Shown here: positions 24,390 through 35,296 of the stretch, piece after piece
How positions within the stretch are numbered: the stretch's first letter is position 1
Layout of the letters: every line of letters begins with the position of its first letter
Assembly (NCBI GenBank): GCA_014281115.1
Contig: JACONQ010000005.1
Span: forward strand, 2,914,001 to 2,978,000
From: Laburnicola sp. R22_1
Lineage: Eukaryota > Ascomycota > Dothideomycetes > Pleosporales > Didymosphaeriaceae
DNA length: 64,000 bases
Reading direction: 5' to 3'
Position numbers and translations under genes: made by a program
The notes under the pieces: model-generated
Database searches by the model: none
Seen by the model: only the letters and a program-made list of their open reading frames with translations
Told to the model about the DNA's origin: nothing

Positions 24390-24676
24390 TATAATAGTAC
24401 TTGCTAGCCTCCCTACTAAGCACGTCCTATTACCTCTCTTTTATACCCTATTTTCTCTATTTGCGTCTTTTACCTTTCTAAAGGCGTCTTTTCTAGTTAG
24501 TATTAGTGTGGTAGTTAGTGTGGGCCTATGCCCTACGCCGCCCTCTATATAAAAAAGGGCCCTCTATATTCCTTTCTTATCTACTATCTTAGAATAGTCT
24601 TAATTTAACTAGCTATTTTAACTATTCTAGCTATTCTAGAGAGGTTTGCCCTATAAGGCCGTGTACTATCCTTACA
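24390..24676. repeat. Right LTR of retrotransposon B
   Basis: Begins TATAATAGTACTTGC (changed from TGTAAC...) and ends CCTTACA next to the CAAAT duplication. It contains a block CCCTACGCCGCCCTCTATAT shared with the left LTR. Confidence 0.85.
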
Positions 24677-26844
24677 CAAATACTACTGTATTAATATATA
24701 TAAGTACTAGTATAGATTTTTTTCTTTATAATCTTATAAGTAGCTTTTAAAGCTTTCTAACTTTCCTTTTTAGCAATTTTAAAATATTCTTAAAATTATT
24801 ATTAAGTCTTATAAGTCTATTACTAGAGGCGTTACTTAGTAGTCTACTTAGCTCTCTTTTTAGCATATATATCTCTAGCTACTACCTATATAATACGCCT
24901 CTTTTATAGTAAATAAGCTTTAAGCTCTTTACTAGCTCTCTATATCTTTTATTTTTAACTTTTTTAGAGTTGTAATTATTCCTTTTAGGCTTTTTATAGG
25001 TTTTTTTTTTACGACTAAGGGGTTTCTAATAAAAATATTATAATAATAGTAGTTATCCCTCCTGCTATTATTAACACAGAAAAGCGTTTTAAGGTAGTGT
25101 TAATAAAAAGAGTTTATAGGCTTTTTATTAGCCAAGAGAATTGTGCGCTCTTTATACTTACATAGGTAACTAGAAAATAGCTTTTTTATACTACTTCTTA
25201 GGTTGCTTTAAAGGTAAAGTCTTACCTTTTATTTAATGCTATTTCTAGTTTATAAGAGCTTTTTAGAAATCTTAGTTTTTATACTCTAAAAGTTACTTTT
25301 ATATAAATATTAAGTATATTATTTAGCTAAGCTTATGCAACTTCTTTATTACTAGATTCTTAATAGTAAAGTATAATAGTTACTCTATTTTATACTAATC
25401 TAACGCGCTAAGTACTAAAGTAGAGCTTTTTAATAATTTTAGCTCTAGTAAAGTCTCTTTATTAAACCTTTTAAGAATAGGTATAGAATCTAGTAGTAAG
25501 ATACCTATATACTTAAAAGCTTTAATAATTAATTATAATATATTTAATATTATCTAGGCCTTTTAAAAAAGTGTAAAGAAGTCTTTTTAGTAATTATTAA
25601 TAGTTCTTAGCTTCTATAGAGATATATAGAGATCTTATTAGAGTAGATAGTAAAGAGAAACTTAAATATATAAATATTAAGAGGCTGTAGTGTATAAGTT
25701 ATATAAGAGGAAAATATTATAAAAAGAATCTTATTCTAGTTATAATAGTTAATAAAATTTATAGTAATATAAAATCTATAGCTATTAAGAATTAGAAGTT
25801 AGTATACTTATTAAGCTTTCTTTCTTATATAGTAATTAAATACCTATTTTAGCTATTAAAGGCCTATTTTATTATTTAACTAGCTAGAGATTAATAAGAT
25901 AATAAAAACTCTATAAAAGTTAATATTAATTTCTTTAACCTAGCTTAATTATAGAGTTGCGGCATTAGATTTATAGATTAGCACTAGATTAATAGTAGAT
26001 CTGTTAGCGCATATGTATGTGGCGTTATTTTATCTACCTAGGAGTAGGATAACAAATGCTTTTATCTTAAATAACATAAAAAAAAAGCAGAGCCCCCTGC
26101 TTAGTAATTAAAAAAGGCGTAAAAAGATAATAATAAAAAAAAGGCACATATATATATAATAAGCGTAAGTCACTTATAGCTACTATTTTATATAGATTGT
26201 CTTACTTAGTAACTCTTATATAAAGGCCTATTAAAAATCCTTTTTAAGCGGCTAGTAATACTAAGAAGAAAGCCTTTCTCATCTATATTATAGTAGTAAT
26301 AAGGCTCTATACTATACTTTATAATCTTTTTATATAGAAGCTTAAAGTAGAGCTTATATTTTATCTTTAAATTAGTGTTATAGTAATTACTATTAATTCT
26401 AATTATCTAGTGTATTATTAAGGCGTTAGTATTATGCTTAATAAGGTAATTAATCTATAATATACTTATATTCTTTTAAGTAATATAGGATACAAAGTTT
26501 TATATTATTTGCTATATAAAAGGAAGGCTATGTTTAGTAAGGTGTTATATATAGTATAGAAGCTTAGATTCTTATTATTAACTAAGATTTTGCTAGTTGT
26601 TATACTATATTACACGCAACTAAGTTACGCGTCTATGCTAGCAACTTAATATAGATTAATTAATACTAAACTTAATAACGTATTATTAATATAAAAAATC
26701 TTCTCCTAGCTTACGCAATTTAATTGCTTTAATTATAGTATTAATTGGGTCTATATTAGTGGAGATATGTCGCGTTAAAAATGGGGCGCCGCATTAGTAC
26801 GCGTGCATGAGATGACGGCGTGCATCAGCTGCCAAGACACGGTA

Positions 26845-28204
26845 CCTTGAGTTGTCAGTGACGATCCACATTTACAAGCGTGTCGTCTTGAGAATTATTT
26901 GCATCTTTCCCTTTTTTTCACTGAGCAGTGCTCTGCTTCTTTTTTTCTGATCTTACTTGAAATGAAAGTCTATGTCGTCCTACTACGGGTAGAAAAAAAG
27001 AAAGCAACATATTTGCATGCATGAGCGCTGGCCCAGCAAGCACATCGCAAGACGCTTGCAGTTCCCCATTGCTCATTCTGAACTTCATCATATTCTGTTT
27101 TGCTTGCACAGTCAATGCCAAATGGCAGAGCTTGAAGTTGGAAATGTGCGGTATACAGAAAATCGTGACGTCCCACACAGCATTGGCCTATTGCCTATCT
27201 TTTTCCTGTGTCGTGTGTGACTTTGGCAATGTAGTCCCAACCTTGACGCCTCGGGGCCTTCTTTGAATTGTTTTGCCTTTCTACCTTCTCCGTTTGTAGC
27301 TTCGTTCGTTCTACAGAAACAGAACTCTTGCTAATTTCTTGCCAAGGTGTTTCATTTTGGCCTCGTCCCTGTCTATATACCATGCCCTCGAGTTATACTG
27401 CAAAATATCCTTATCTCCTTCAGCTTCTAAAGGACACTTATCTTCCCCAAATCCTTCGTATCTGGCGCTTTTAGAGGGACTGCGTCGCTCATTCATTTTT
27501 AGGGCTGAGATTGATATACTGATATCTAACGTGGTATCGAGAATTCATGCTTGGAGTGGGACTTGGAATAATGTGTCATAGGATAAAGAATATCCATGGA
27601 GGAGGGAAAGCGCACCAGAGACGGGCTTTTACCCCCAAAATGAACAACGACTCCTCCAAGCATCTCCCCGGCCGACTCATCGAGTGACTGTTCAAAGCAC
27701 TTAGTTCATTAAGAGCACGTCAAGGGATTTTGCTGCACAGTTGACTCAGCAGCTTCATTATCCGTTCTTCTGGTTATATAGCGATCTTATCCGTTTCAAA
27801 GGAGTGGCCATTTAGGCTATGATTTAGCGCAGGGCAAGCTTGATCTTACAAAGAGCGCGAAGCGGCTCGAGCATTTCCTGTGGCCAGTCATTCATCTAAT
27901 CGGAGTTCGGACCTGAGTGGGATGCATCCCCACTCATAGTGCAATGACACCCAGTCGACTTGTGGGATGGACGCTTCGATTCCCGACCAAGGATGGTATT
28001 GTCTTTCCTCCTTCGGAACTCTGTTCATGTCTTTGGCCCCAAATCCCCTGCGCAACGCGTTATCATGCCGAACTCGTGATAAAACAATCATTATCTAGAT
28101 GTGAAGCTACGGATTTCACACAAGTGGTTTCGATCCGAAGTGAAGTGGAATGATTTCGCGTCTGTGACGGCGTCTATGTCCCCTACTACTCCAATCATCG
28201 CTCG
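26845..28204. other. Intergenic between transposon nest and tRNase Z gene
   Basis: About 1.36 kb. No gene or transposon end recognised; open frames are short and overlap on both strands. Confidence 0.4.
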
Positions 28205-31183
28205 CTAATTATTTCTCTTGCTCTTCTTCTTCTTCCCTCCGCCCTCCTCGTCCCCGCTAGCCTTCTTCCCGTTCTCATTCATCACCACCTTCTCGTCATC
28301 TTTGGGAGCTTCCTCCGCCTCCTCCTCGGTAGCTAACAACCGATTCAACGCCTCGTTGAACTTCTCCAATTGCGCAATCTCGCCGATTTTCACGCGCATA
28401 TAGTCAAACGCAATTGCGACCTTCATGTCTTTCGACCGGACTTTGATGACCTGCTCGTGCTGCGATGTCGATCCGCCTTTGGCGAGTGAAGGTGGCCGGG
28501 CCGAGTCGGATGGGAGAGCAGAGGTAGATGCTGAAGCATCTACATTATCAATTGGAGCGGCCTCGTCTGTGGCGTCGTCTTCTTGCTTGACATCTTCTAT
28601 CGCGTTGAGATTGAGCAGATTGTCTTCTTGTTCGCCGTCTTGAACGGTTTGCAATACCGGAATCTTCTGGTAGCGCTGACTAAAGTGCGTCAGGACGACT
28701 GCTTTCGCGTCCATTTGTGTGCCGATACCCAATGCTTCAGAGGTGGTGGAGTGCTTTTTCGCGATCGCATCGGCTTGCAGCTCGTCATCAAACGTCGCTT
28801 CGTGAATCAGGACAGTCGTGTCGCGACCGATGAGAGTGAAGTACTTGGCCGGTCGGCAATCGCCGGAGTATGATACTTTGAGCGGAGGCACGTCTTCAGG
28901 ATCTGTCGATGCACGAGGGAAGGTCAAAGACACAGCCAGGGCACCGTGGCAATGGGAAACTCTGCACGCTTGGATGTCGGATAAACCAAAAAGGCTCTCA
29001 TAGTCCTTTTGCTGAAGCACAACTCGTTGTTGGTCTATCCGACCGGTAACAGAGTTGTTAACGAGCGAGAGCTTGGATCCGGAATCGCAGCCATTTGCAA
29101 CAGGCAAAATTTCAAAACGAAGAATGCGGCTATAGCCATAGTCTTCTACAAACGAGTATTCCCAAAGCCACTTGAGCATTCCCTCGTGGGAGACTACCGA
29201 AAGGCCGAATGTCGAAGCACTATCCGCCGTTATCGCCGATAGAGGTAGGTTATGTTTCCTTGGGACGTTGTTGTGTTTGATCTTGTACCACGCTCGAATT
29301 ACCGAGGCAGTGCCTAGATGATGGTCCGCATGTAAATGGCTTATCCAAATCATGCGAAGATCTTTGATGACGTCGACAAGCTCCTCCGGGGTGAATATTC
29401 TCTGCAGTTGACCCAGGGTGCCCTCGCCACAGTCGAATAGATAGTTGCCAACGCCTGGTACTCTGATCAGTGTCGCGGACACGTTTCTGTATTTTGAAGG
29501 CAAAGCTGAGCCCGTCCCGAGAGTAATTACCTCCGTGTCAGGCCTCGCCAGCAGCTGCCGCCAGTCTGACAAAGCGTTTTGGTCTTTCTCCAACTCTTGT
29601 CGGGCTACTTCGGCCAACCTTAGAACTTCCTCATCCATTTGTTCTTTGACCTCCGCTAGATTCACTTCAGGAATCACCACATCCAGTTTTCCGAATTTCG
29701 GCATAAGATTATAGGCAAGCCCTCTGTCGGCAGAAGAAGCATTCTGCAAGATGTTTACTCTACCCGGCGAACCAATGCCATACCAGCTTTTCTGTGGAAG
29801 TGCCTTAGAGTCGTGTTGTGGGATATGGTATCGGGCTGGATCGATAAGGGACAGGCGGGTCGTCTGAGCTGCCACGGAATCGAATGTAATCCGGTTTGGG
29901 CAGTCATCTACTGAAGAAATTATGTGCTCCACTTGACCGAATCTCTGCATGAACTGTTGCAGCATAGGGTCCCCAGAAACACCCGGCCCAAGCGTCCAGA
30001 AGAAGACCTTGACGCCTCTCATGATATTATCAGCTCCAAACTCTTCCCTCTGTATAAGTGTTTGGAGATAATCGACCGAGGGAACGTCCAAGATAGCAAA
30101 ACCCTGGCCTTCCTTGTCGGGCCCGATGACCATGTCCGGTGTGATTGTCTCGCCCTTTGCGTTCCGAACAGATTCTCCGCGACCCAATGCACCATACAAA
30201 GGACCTGGCCTCAGGCCGAGTTCTTTTGCTCGTTTTGGGTCGAAGGTACCTCGCGTGGATCGCGAGCGCACAATGTACGAGATAGACTCGGCTGCTGGCG
30301 CTGTCGGTGGAAGAGACACGACTACAGCACCAGGCCACGGGGTTCGTGTCAGTACTTTGATGTCCGGAAGAGGCTCTTGACCACCGGGCTTGGGGCCGCG
30401 GTAGGGTTCTACACGGTGGGTGTTCGGGTTGCGGACGAACATTGCAGTGGGCATCTCTACCTCTGAAATGTGTCGTTCCACCAGAGTATCGAAGCTCCAA
30501 TTTGAGTTGAACATGTGGCCTAGAACGGCTGATCTGATGCGATCGTAGCGTGCCTCCCGCTCTTCGGGCGATTCGTTCTCAGGCGCTCGATGTTCCTCGA
30601 AATTGTTCGCGAATTGATCATATTGTGACCGCTGGCTGTCTAGGTCACGGTCGACGCGCGCTTCTGTATCCTTTGGTGTAGGGGCGATGCACATGGCCCA
30701 GACCTGGATCGTCGAATCCTGCCACGTCGGTACTATCGCGCCCGCTTCATTTTTCTGCGGTGCCTCGTCTTTGTACTCGGTGGCAACAATGGGGACCCCT
30801 TTCCTGAAGATGAACCGGCGACAGGTAGCCAGGGCATGCTTGAGATTGGGTGGCCCGTACACATTGAGTTTCGGAGGCGCAGGCTCTCCCGACTTTTTCG
30901 AGTTCTTGCTGAATACCTGCATGGCATTGTCATACGAACTGCTGGCCGAATCAGCCAGCGTCAGAGCCATTCCAATCAGCCCACCCGCATTGCTCCAGTC
31001 CATCCTCCCTGTCATGAAAAAGTCTTGAGCCTTGGCCAGTTTGGTGCCCATCTGGCTCATGGCCCGCTGCGTGCCCTCGGCATGGCTGCCGAAGACGTAG
31101 TGCTGCTTCTGGGTTTGCAGTATAAAGGTTGTGCCTGGTGTGTCCGCCGTCGGCGAGGTTACGACATGGATGGCCGAAGTCAT
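28205..31183 (-). CDS. trz1: Long-form tRNase Z (ELAC2/Trz1)
   Basis: The protein removes the 3' trailer from precursor tRNAs in nucleus and mitochondria. From the first ATG (31183, MTSAIHVV) it is 992 residues without introns. The N-terminal degenerate beta-lactamase half is followed by the active half: LGTGSALPSKYRNVSATL, FDCGEGTLGQL and the zinc motif SHLHADHHLG (HxHxDH), then SHCHGAL, YSGDCRPA and HEATFDDELQ. The C-terminus is Lys-rich (KKKKSKRNN, nuclear-signal-like). The frame stays open upstream to about 31590 without any ATG, giving 117 or more Arg/Ser/Thr-rich residues that look like a mitochondrial presequence (see findings). The C-terminal Lys-rich tail ends at the stop in 28205-28207. 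Confidence 0.93.
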   Translation of the reverse strand: MTSAIHVVTSPTADTPGTTFILQTQKQHYVFGSHAEGTQRAMSQMGTKLAKAQDFFMTGRMDWSNAGGLIGMALTLADSASSSYDNAMQVFSKNSKKSGEPAPPKLNVYGPPNLKHALATCRRFIFRKGVPIVATEYKDEAPQKNEAGAIVPTWQDSTIQVWAMCIAPTPKDTEARVDRDLDSQRSQYDQFANNFEEHRAPENESPEEREARYDRIRSAVLGHMFNSNWSFDTLVERHISEVEMPTAMFVRNPNTHRVEPYRGPKPGGQEPLPDIKVLTRTPWPGAVVVSLPPTAPAAESISYIVRSRSTRGTFDPKRAKELGLRPGPLYGALGRGESVRNAKGETITPDMVIGPDKEGQGFAILDVPSVDYLQTLIQREEFGADNIMRGVKVFFWTLGPGVSGDPMLQQFMQRFGQVEHIISSVDDCPNRITFDSVAAQTTRLSLIDPARYHIPQHDSKALPQKSWYGIGSPGRVNILQNASSADRGLAYNLMPKFGKLDVVIPEVNLAEVKEQMDEEVLRLAEVARQELEKDQNALSDWRQLLARPDTEVITLGTGSALPSKYRNVSATLIRVPGVGNYLFDCGEGTLGQLQRIFTPEELVDVIKDLRMIWISHLHADHHLGTASVIRAWYKIKHNNVPRKHNLPLSAITADSASTFGLSVVSHEGMLKWLWEYSFVEDYGYSRILRFEILPVANGCDSGSKLSLVNNSVTGRIDQQRVVLQQKDYESLFGLSDIQACRVSHCHGALAVSLTFPRASTDPEDVPPLKVSYSGDCRPAKYFTLIGRDTTVLIHEATFDDELQADAIAKKHSTTSEALGIGTQMDAKAVVLTHFSQRYQKIPVLQTVQDGEQEDNLLNLNAIEDVKQEDDATDEAAPIDNVDASASTSALPSDSARPPSLAKGGSTSQHEQVIKVRSKDMKVAIAFDYMRVKIGEIAQLEKFNEALNRLLATEEEAEEAPKDDEKVVMNENGKKASGDEEGGGKKKKSKRNN

Positions 31184-31633
31184 GCTGCGGGAATCTTTTG
31201 CGCCCTTCTTAGGGCGACGGCACAAATCCTTTGGCAGTCGTGGTTCGAGGAGCGGCCTGAGCCATGGAGACGGGCGCGGTGGCGGTCGTGGTGACGGTTG
31301 TGTCGGAGTGATTAGCCGCCACACTTGCGGTCGCGTGCCCCTCTTCGACGGTCCAACGGCGCGGCCGGGCGTGGAAGGCGCGTCTCTGGATGCGGAGAAG
31401 CAAGCGCTGCTGTGCGCCGAGGGCGTGGTCGTAGCAGTCGTGAAGCGCCGCACGGCGGTGGCGAGGGGAGCCAATTTTGCGAAGGTCAAACGAGTGACGA
31501 AGTGAAGGGCAGAGATACGCGCCGGAGGGTACAATGCGCGGAACAGGCGGTCATCATGTCGATAATCGTCACTCCCTTTTTTCTTTTACAAGCTAGCGGG
31601 GTGTTCGTTGATGACTAACGTATAGTACGCCCG

Positions 31634-31925
31634 CTATAGAACATCTTGAATTACTTGAACTATGTGAGACCAGGAGCCCGCGCCTGCGGTGAACGAAAAG
31701 CGGATATCAGAGTCCCCAGGCGCGTCTCGGCCCATAAATTTGAAGGTCAGGTTGGCGTATTGAATGACCTTGCTGCGAACGAAGTCACTTTGACTGATCG
31801 CATGTTAGCTTGAGAAAGGGAGATGGGAGCTAACAACATAACCTCACACGTTGACAATGAGCTCGGGGCCAATTGGGCCACAGGCTTCTGTTGTCGAGCG
31901 CAAGACGATCCTCACCACTGGGGCT
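31634..31925 (-). pseudogene. Remnant of a zinc metallopeptidase-like gene
   Basis: On the minus strand short stretches read like the start of fungal astacin/matrixin-like metallopeptidases: a Leu-Trp-Pro-Asn then Gly-Pro-Glu-Leu-Ile-Val-Asn-Val block (needing a one-base slip), then after a gap VIQYANLTFKFMGRDA and DIRFSFTAGAGSWSH, followed by a stop at 31634-31636. The zinc-binding HExxH part is absent. The piece is too short and shifted to be a working gene; I call it a decayed fragment. The family assignment is from pattern memory and is weak. Confidence 0.35.
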
Positions 31926-32415
31926 CTCCGCTGATGGTGGGGCTCTGAGTGTATCTCCTCACTCCAAGCCGTACTCCCTATCGACTACATGTGTCGTTTA
32001 TTCTATATATATGTACCAGCTGTCAATGATCACAAGATTATTTACAGAGAGTGGCTGGCTTTGCATAAAGAATAAATTTATTCACCAGTGCCCTTCAAAC
32101 GACCTTGTGAAATTGGTCACAGTAGTCGACCTTTACAACCTATATACAACAACAAATATCTCGTATATTTAAAACGCCTAACCACGCTAAAGCCTTCTTG
32201 GCCAGCAATCAAACAAGAAAATCGTGACTCATAGTGTTCAGTCCAAAGTAAAACGCCGCTTAGGCAATGTGGTGACCACAGCAACACACCCAATGCTTCG
32301 TACATCGAACAAGGTGTAGCTAAAGGGCGAAGGATATCCTGTGCCGATATACGACTAGGAGCCCGAAGCGCGGAGCGAAATTAGACTCCGAGCAGTGAGA
32401 AGACGGCGTCTATAC
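31926..32415. other. Intergenic
   Basis: AT-richer stretch (31990-32170) downstream of the bZIP gene. No gene seen. Confidence 0.4.
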
Positions 32416-34247
32416 TCAAGAGTCAAGATGCGACGTCAAGGAGGTGACCCTCTGGAGGACTGCCTCCATCCTCGCACACTGTCTTTGGAAGCGAGCCATC
32501 TTGAGCTCATCGGCGACTTGGTCCGAAATTTCGAGCTGAAAGTATACAAAGACCTTTTCAGAGCTGATATCATCCGCGAGTGCCTCACGGTTCTCGAGGG
32601 GTGCAGTGGCGACGGTGGAAGGCACAGGCGCAGGAGCAGAGTGGTAAAGATCAAACTCAGGATCTTCGTCCTCCTCAATCTCTACCGGGGCTGGTATATC
32701 AGATGGCATGGGTCGGGCGAGGACAGGGTAATCGGGCTTGAGCTCCTCGAATGAAGAGTCATCCTCGACGGCGAAGCTAGAGCTGTAACCCTTGCCGGAG
32801 ATTGCCTCGACGTCGATCGGGTTCGTAGGGCCTTCGGGAAGCTCGGTAACGGCATAGACCTGGGGCTGCTGGTAGTTGAACGGGGTCCCGTTGTTCATGT
32901 TCCAATTATTCGAGTTCAGGTTGAGCATCGACATGTCAAGAGGGGTCTCTGGAACGAGAGTCATGCCGACCTGGGGCTGTGACACGGCACCAAACTGTTG
33001 GTTCTGGTACGTATTGGCTTCCTTGCGGACGGGTGCAGGAGTAGGAGTGGTGGAGCCCGAGAGAGTGGACATGGACGGCTTAGCGGCGAGGCTCTCATCG
33101 CGGGATAACTCGTCGAGGAAGGGCGTAAAGGCCTCATGGCGTAGCAGGCGCTCGATGAAAGCTCTCGAGCGAGCATTCTCCTCCATCAAAGCACGGTTCT
33201 GTGTGCGAAGTTCATTGCATTCGTTAGCCTTGACGGCAATCTCGCCTTCAAGCTGGCCAATGTATTCTGTCATGCATTAGTGGTGGCTGCCTAGTTGGGA
33301 TGGCCGTCCTTACCCTTTCTCCGCGACCTGAAAGCACGAGCGGACACCTTGTTACGAAGCTGGCGACGCTCCTTTGAGCTCAGCTTCTTACCCTCTTCCG
33401 AGGCAAGCAACCTCTCGTCCTCATCCATGTCCTCCTCGTCCTTCTTGGCGCGGATGACATGGGGGAGGAGGTTGCCTTGGCCGTCGTCGCCGCCGAGGGT
33501 GCTGTTCTGGCTCTGCTGGCGGATCTGGTTCACGACACGAGCGATCGTCTCCTCGGTGCGGGCATCGCTCAACGGACTGGAGCTGTTCCTTGTGTGCTGC
33601 TTGACGCTCTGATGGTGGCTATGCAGCTGCTGCCTCTGGTGGGCGAGCTGCTGGACGCGTTGCTGATGGGCGGCCTGGGCTTGAGCCTTGGCCAGGGCGG
33701 CTTGCTGGTGCATACCAGGCCATACTCTGACGTTCTGTGCCTGCTCTTGGGCAATGGCGCTGGGGTCCACAAACTCGGAGGACTGCGACGCGTCGTTGGG
33801 CGGGTAGAAGAAGGCGGGCTGGGTCATGGGCACGTCCATGTCCATGGGGAGACCACTGTTCCAGCCGGCCATCATCGAGGCATCGCCCATCAAACCCATC
33901 TCATCGATGCCTGTGGACGAGTACATGGCATTGCCATAGCCCGCGTTGTACGGCGGGTTGAGGCCCGCGATGGAGCCCGTCGGCAAGCCGGTCAGCTGCT
34001 TGAAGCGGCCGTACTCGTGGCTCGGCTTCGCAGGCGTCTTGATGTCGTCGCCATCGAGGACGGTGGTGGCGGGGCTGGTGATGGAGGACACGGCGTTGGA
34101 CGGCTGGCGCGAGACGGCCGAGGGCGTGGGCGAGTGCAGTTGGCTGAAGTCGACGAGCGCGTCGGTGTCGGGATCAAAGCACTGGGTCGTCGTGTTGGAG
34201 GGGAAGGGCGAGGGCATCGCCATGGGATGATGCACGGCCGTCGCCAT
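32416..34247 (-). CDS. bZIP transcription factor
   Basis: Exons 34247-33314 and 33266-32416 with a 47-bp intron placed inside the bZIP domain; 594 residues. The basic region reads KERRQLRNKVSARAFRSRRK (pattern N-x7-R with N-K-V-S-A-R-A-F-R) and is joined across the intron to the zipper EYIGQLEGEIAVKANECNEL and RTQNRALMEENARSRAFIE. The N-terminal ~300 residues are Gln/Ser/Pro-rich (QQAALAKAQAQAAHQQRVQQ), a likely activation region; the C-terminal part is acidic. It should bind DNA as a dimer in the nucleus. The spacing is of the common Pezizomycotina bZIP type; I cannot name the orthologue. Start ATG 34247. Confidence 0.92.
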
Positions 34248-35294
34248 TGCAGTGAGGCCTTGGATGGGAGGTCGTCGGGTCAGGAAATGCTCTTGAAAAG
34301 ACGCAGGAATCGTAAGGCGTCAAAAGGGAGATGGCGAGAGTTCCGTGGGTTGAGCGGGCGCCCAGAGCGGTTAGGCGGCTGTGAGTCGTCGTCAGCATGC
34401 GCTTCTTCCAAGCTTTGCTCCGGCTGATCCGCCGTGGCTGAGCGGCTCCTCACTCGTGCACTCACGTTGCTGCTGCGGCACAAGAAGATGATTGATGATG
34501 GTGATGGGTGGAGGAAAGGAGGCCTGGCGTGGGATGGATGCGATGGATGCGCTGGATGCGTGTGGGTGTGATTTAAGACGGAGAGGGCGAGCAGGTCCGA
34601 ACTTCAAAGCCGCAGGCCGTTTGTCCGAGCTTGCTGATGAGCTCTGAACGGGGGGCGTTTCAGGATGAGGCGGAGCCCCAGGCCAAGTGCTTGTGGCCGG
34701 GGTGTCCTTATGCCAATATGCCCACCTGCCTGCCCACCTGCCAATAGCATTCACCCCTCGCCAAGCCAGCAAGAGGCTGTGCTGCGCGACAGCAGCTGGC
34801 AGAGTCTGACAGACAGCAGCTTGCCTTCTCTGTCCAGGCCCTTCTCCCACGCCTGCCGCTCACCTGTCACCGCGCTGGCACTGGCAGGCTGGCACACACA
34901 GGCTCTGTCTCGATTCTCGTCCCCACAGCCCTCCGGTTGGTCCTCGGCGTCCGAGTTTGAAAACTCAAACTCCCATCCCCAACTATCCCAAGTCGATCGC
35001 TCAAGTGCCGAGTTTCGTCTGCTTCTTTTTATTTATCATGCCGGCCCGACGCTCTATAGACCATTCCACAGTGCCATAACCTTGCAGTCTACCCCGAGTA
35101 CCTGCTCTCGACCAGTTTTACTTTTGCTTCGCCCCAAAGCCACAATACCGGTAATACACGATATGGACTAGAAATTGCCCGACTCCCGACTATGGGGCGA
35201 CATCGGACCGTTGCGCCCCGATGTCCTTTGGCCAGTCGTCAATCATGTGATTCATCTCTATGCTCGGTACTTTCCGTCGCTAGAGCCGCTCCAT
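34248..35294. other. Long upstream region of the bZIP gene
   Basis: About 1 kb, GC-rich near the gene with GATGGATG repeats at 34530-34560. Long leaders with short upstream frames are common for bZIP genes, but I cannot show one here. Confidence 0.4.
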
Positions 35295-35296
35295 TA

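Larger units (their letters stand above)
19091..24676. mobile_element. LTR retrotransposon B inserted in element A
   Basis: Two ~287-bp direct repeats (19091-19377 and 24390-24676) are flanked by a 5-bp duplication CAAAT (19086-19090, 24677-24681). A purine tract (AAAAGGGGGG, 24377-24386) precedes the right LTR, as expected for second-strand priming. The interior excluding nested inserts is only about 2.5 kb, extremely AT-rich and stop-filled. I recognise no gag, protease, integrase or reverse transcriptase, so it is either non-autonomous or internally deleted. The LTRs differ at many transitions (C/T, G/A), consistent with RIP. Confidence 0.85.
18866..26842 (-). mobile_element. DDE transposon A (outer element of nest), RIP-degraded and interrupted
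   Basis: Terminal inverted repeats: CCGTGTCTTGGCAG... from 18866 and its complement ending at 26842, matching over about 30 bases. TA duplications flank it (18864-18865, 26843-26844). The two ends and the interior match the element at 48949-51090, including the shared C-terminal coding segment (GTAGCTTTTAAAGCTTTCT). Element A differs mostly by G-to-A and C-to-T changes. It is split at 19090/24677 by an LTR retrotransposon. Net length without that insert is about 2.4 kb, some 240 bp more than the sister copy, partly explained by an extra ~140 bp at about 26010-26150. No open transposase remains; even the start codon is changed. Confidence 0.88.

Noticed and set aside
27960..28010. CTTCGATTCC word as a tRNA B box
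   Set aside because: No matching acceptor stem or A box can be drawn around it.
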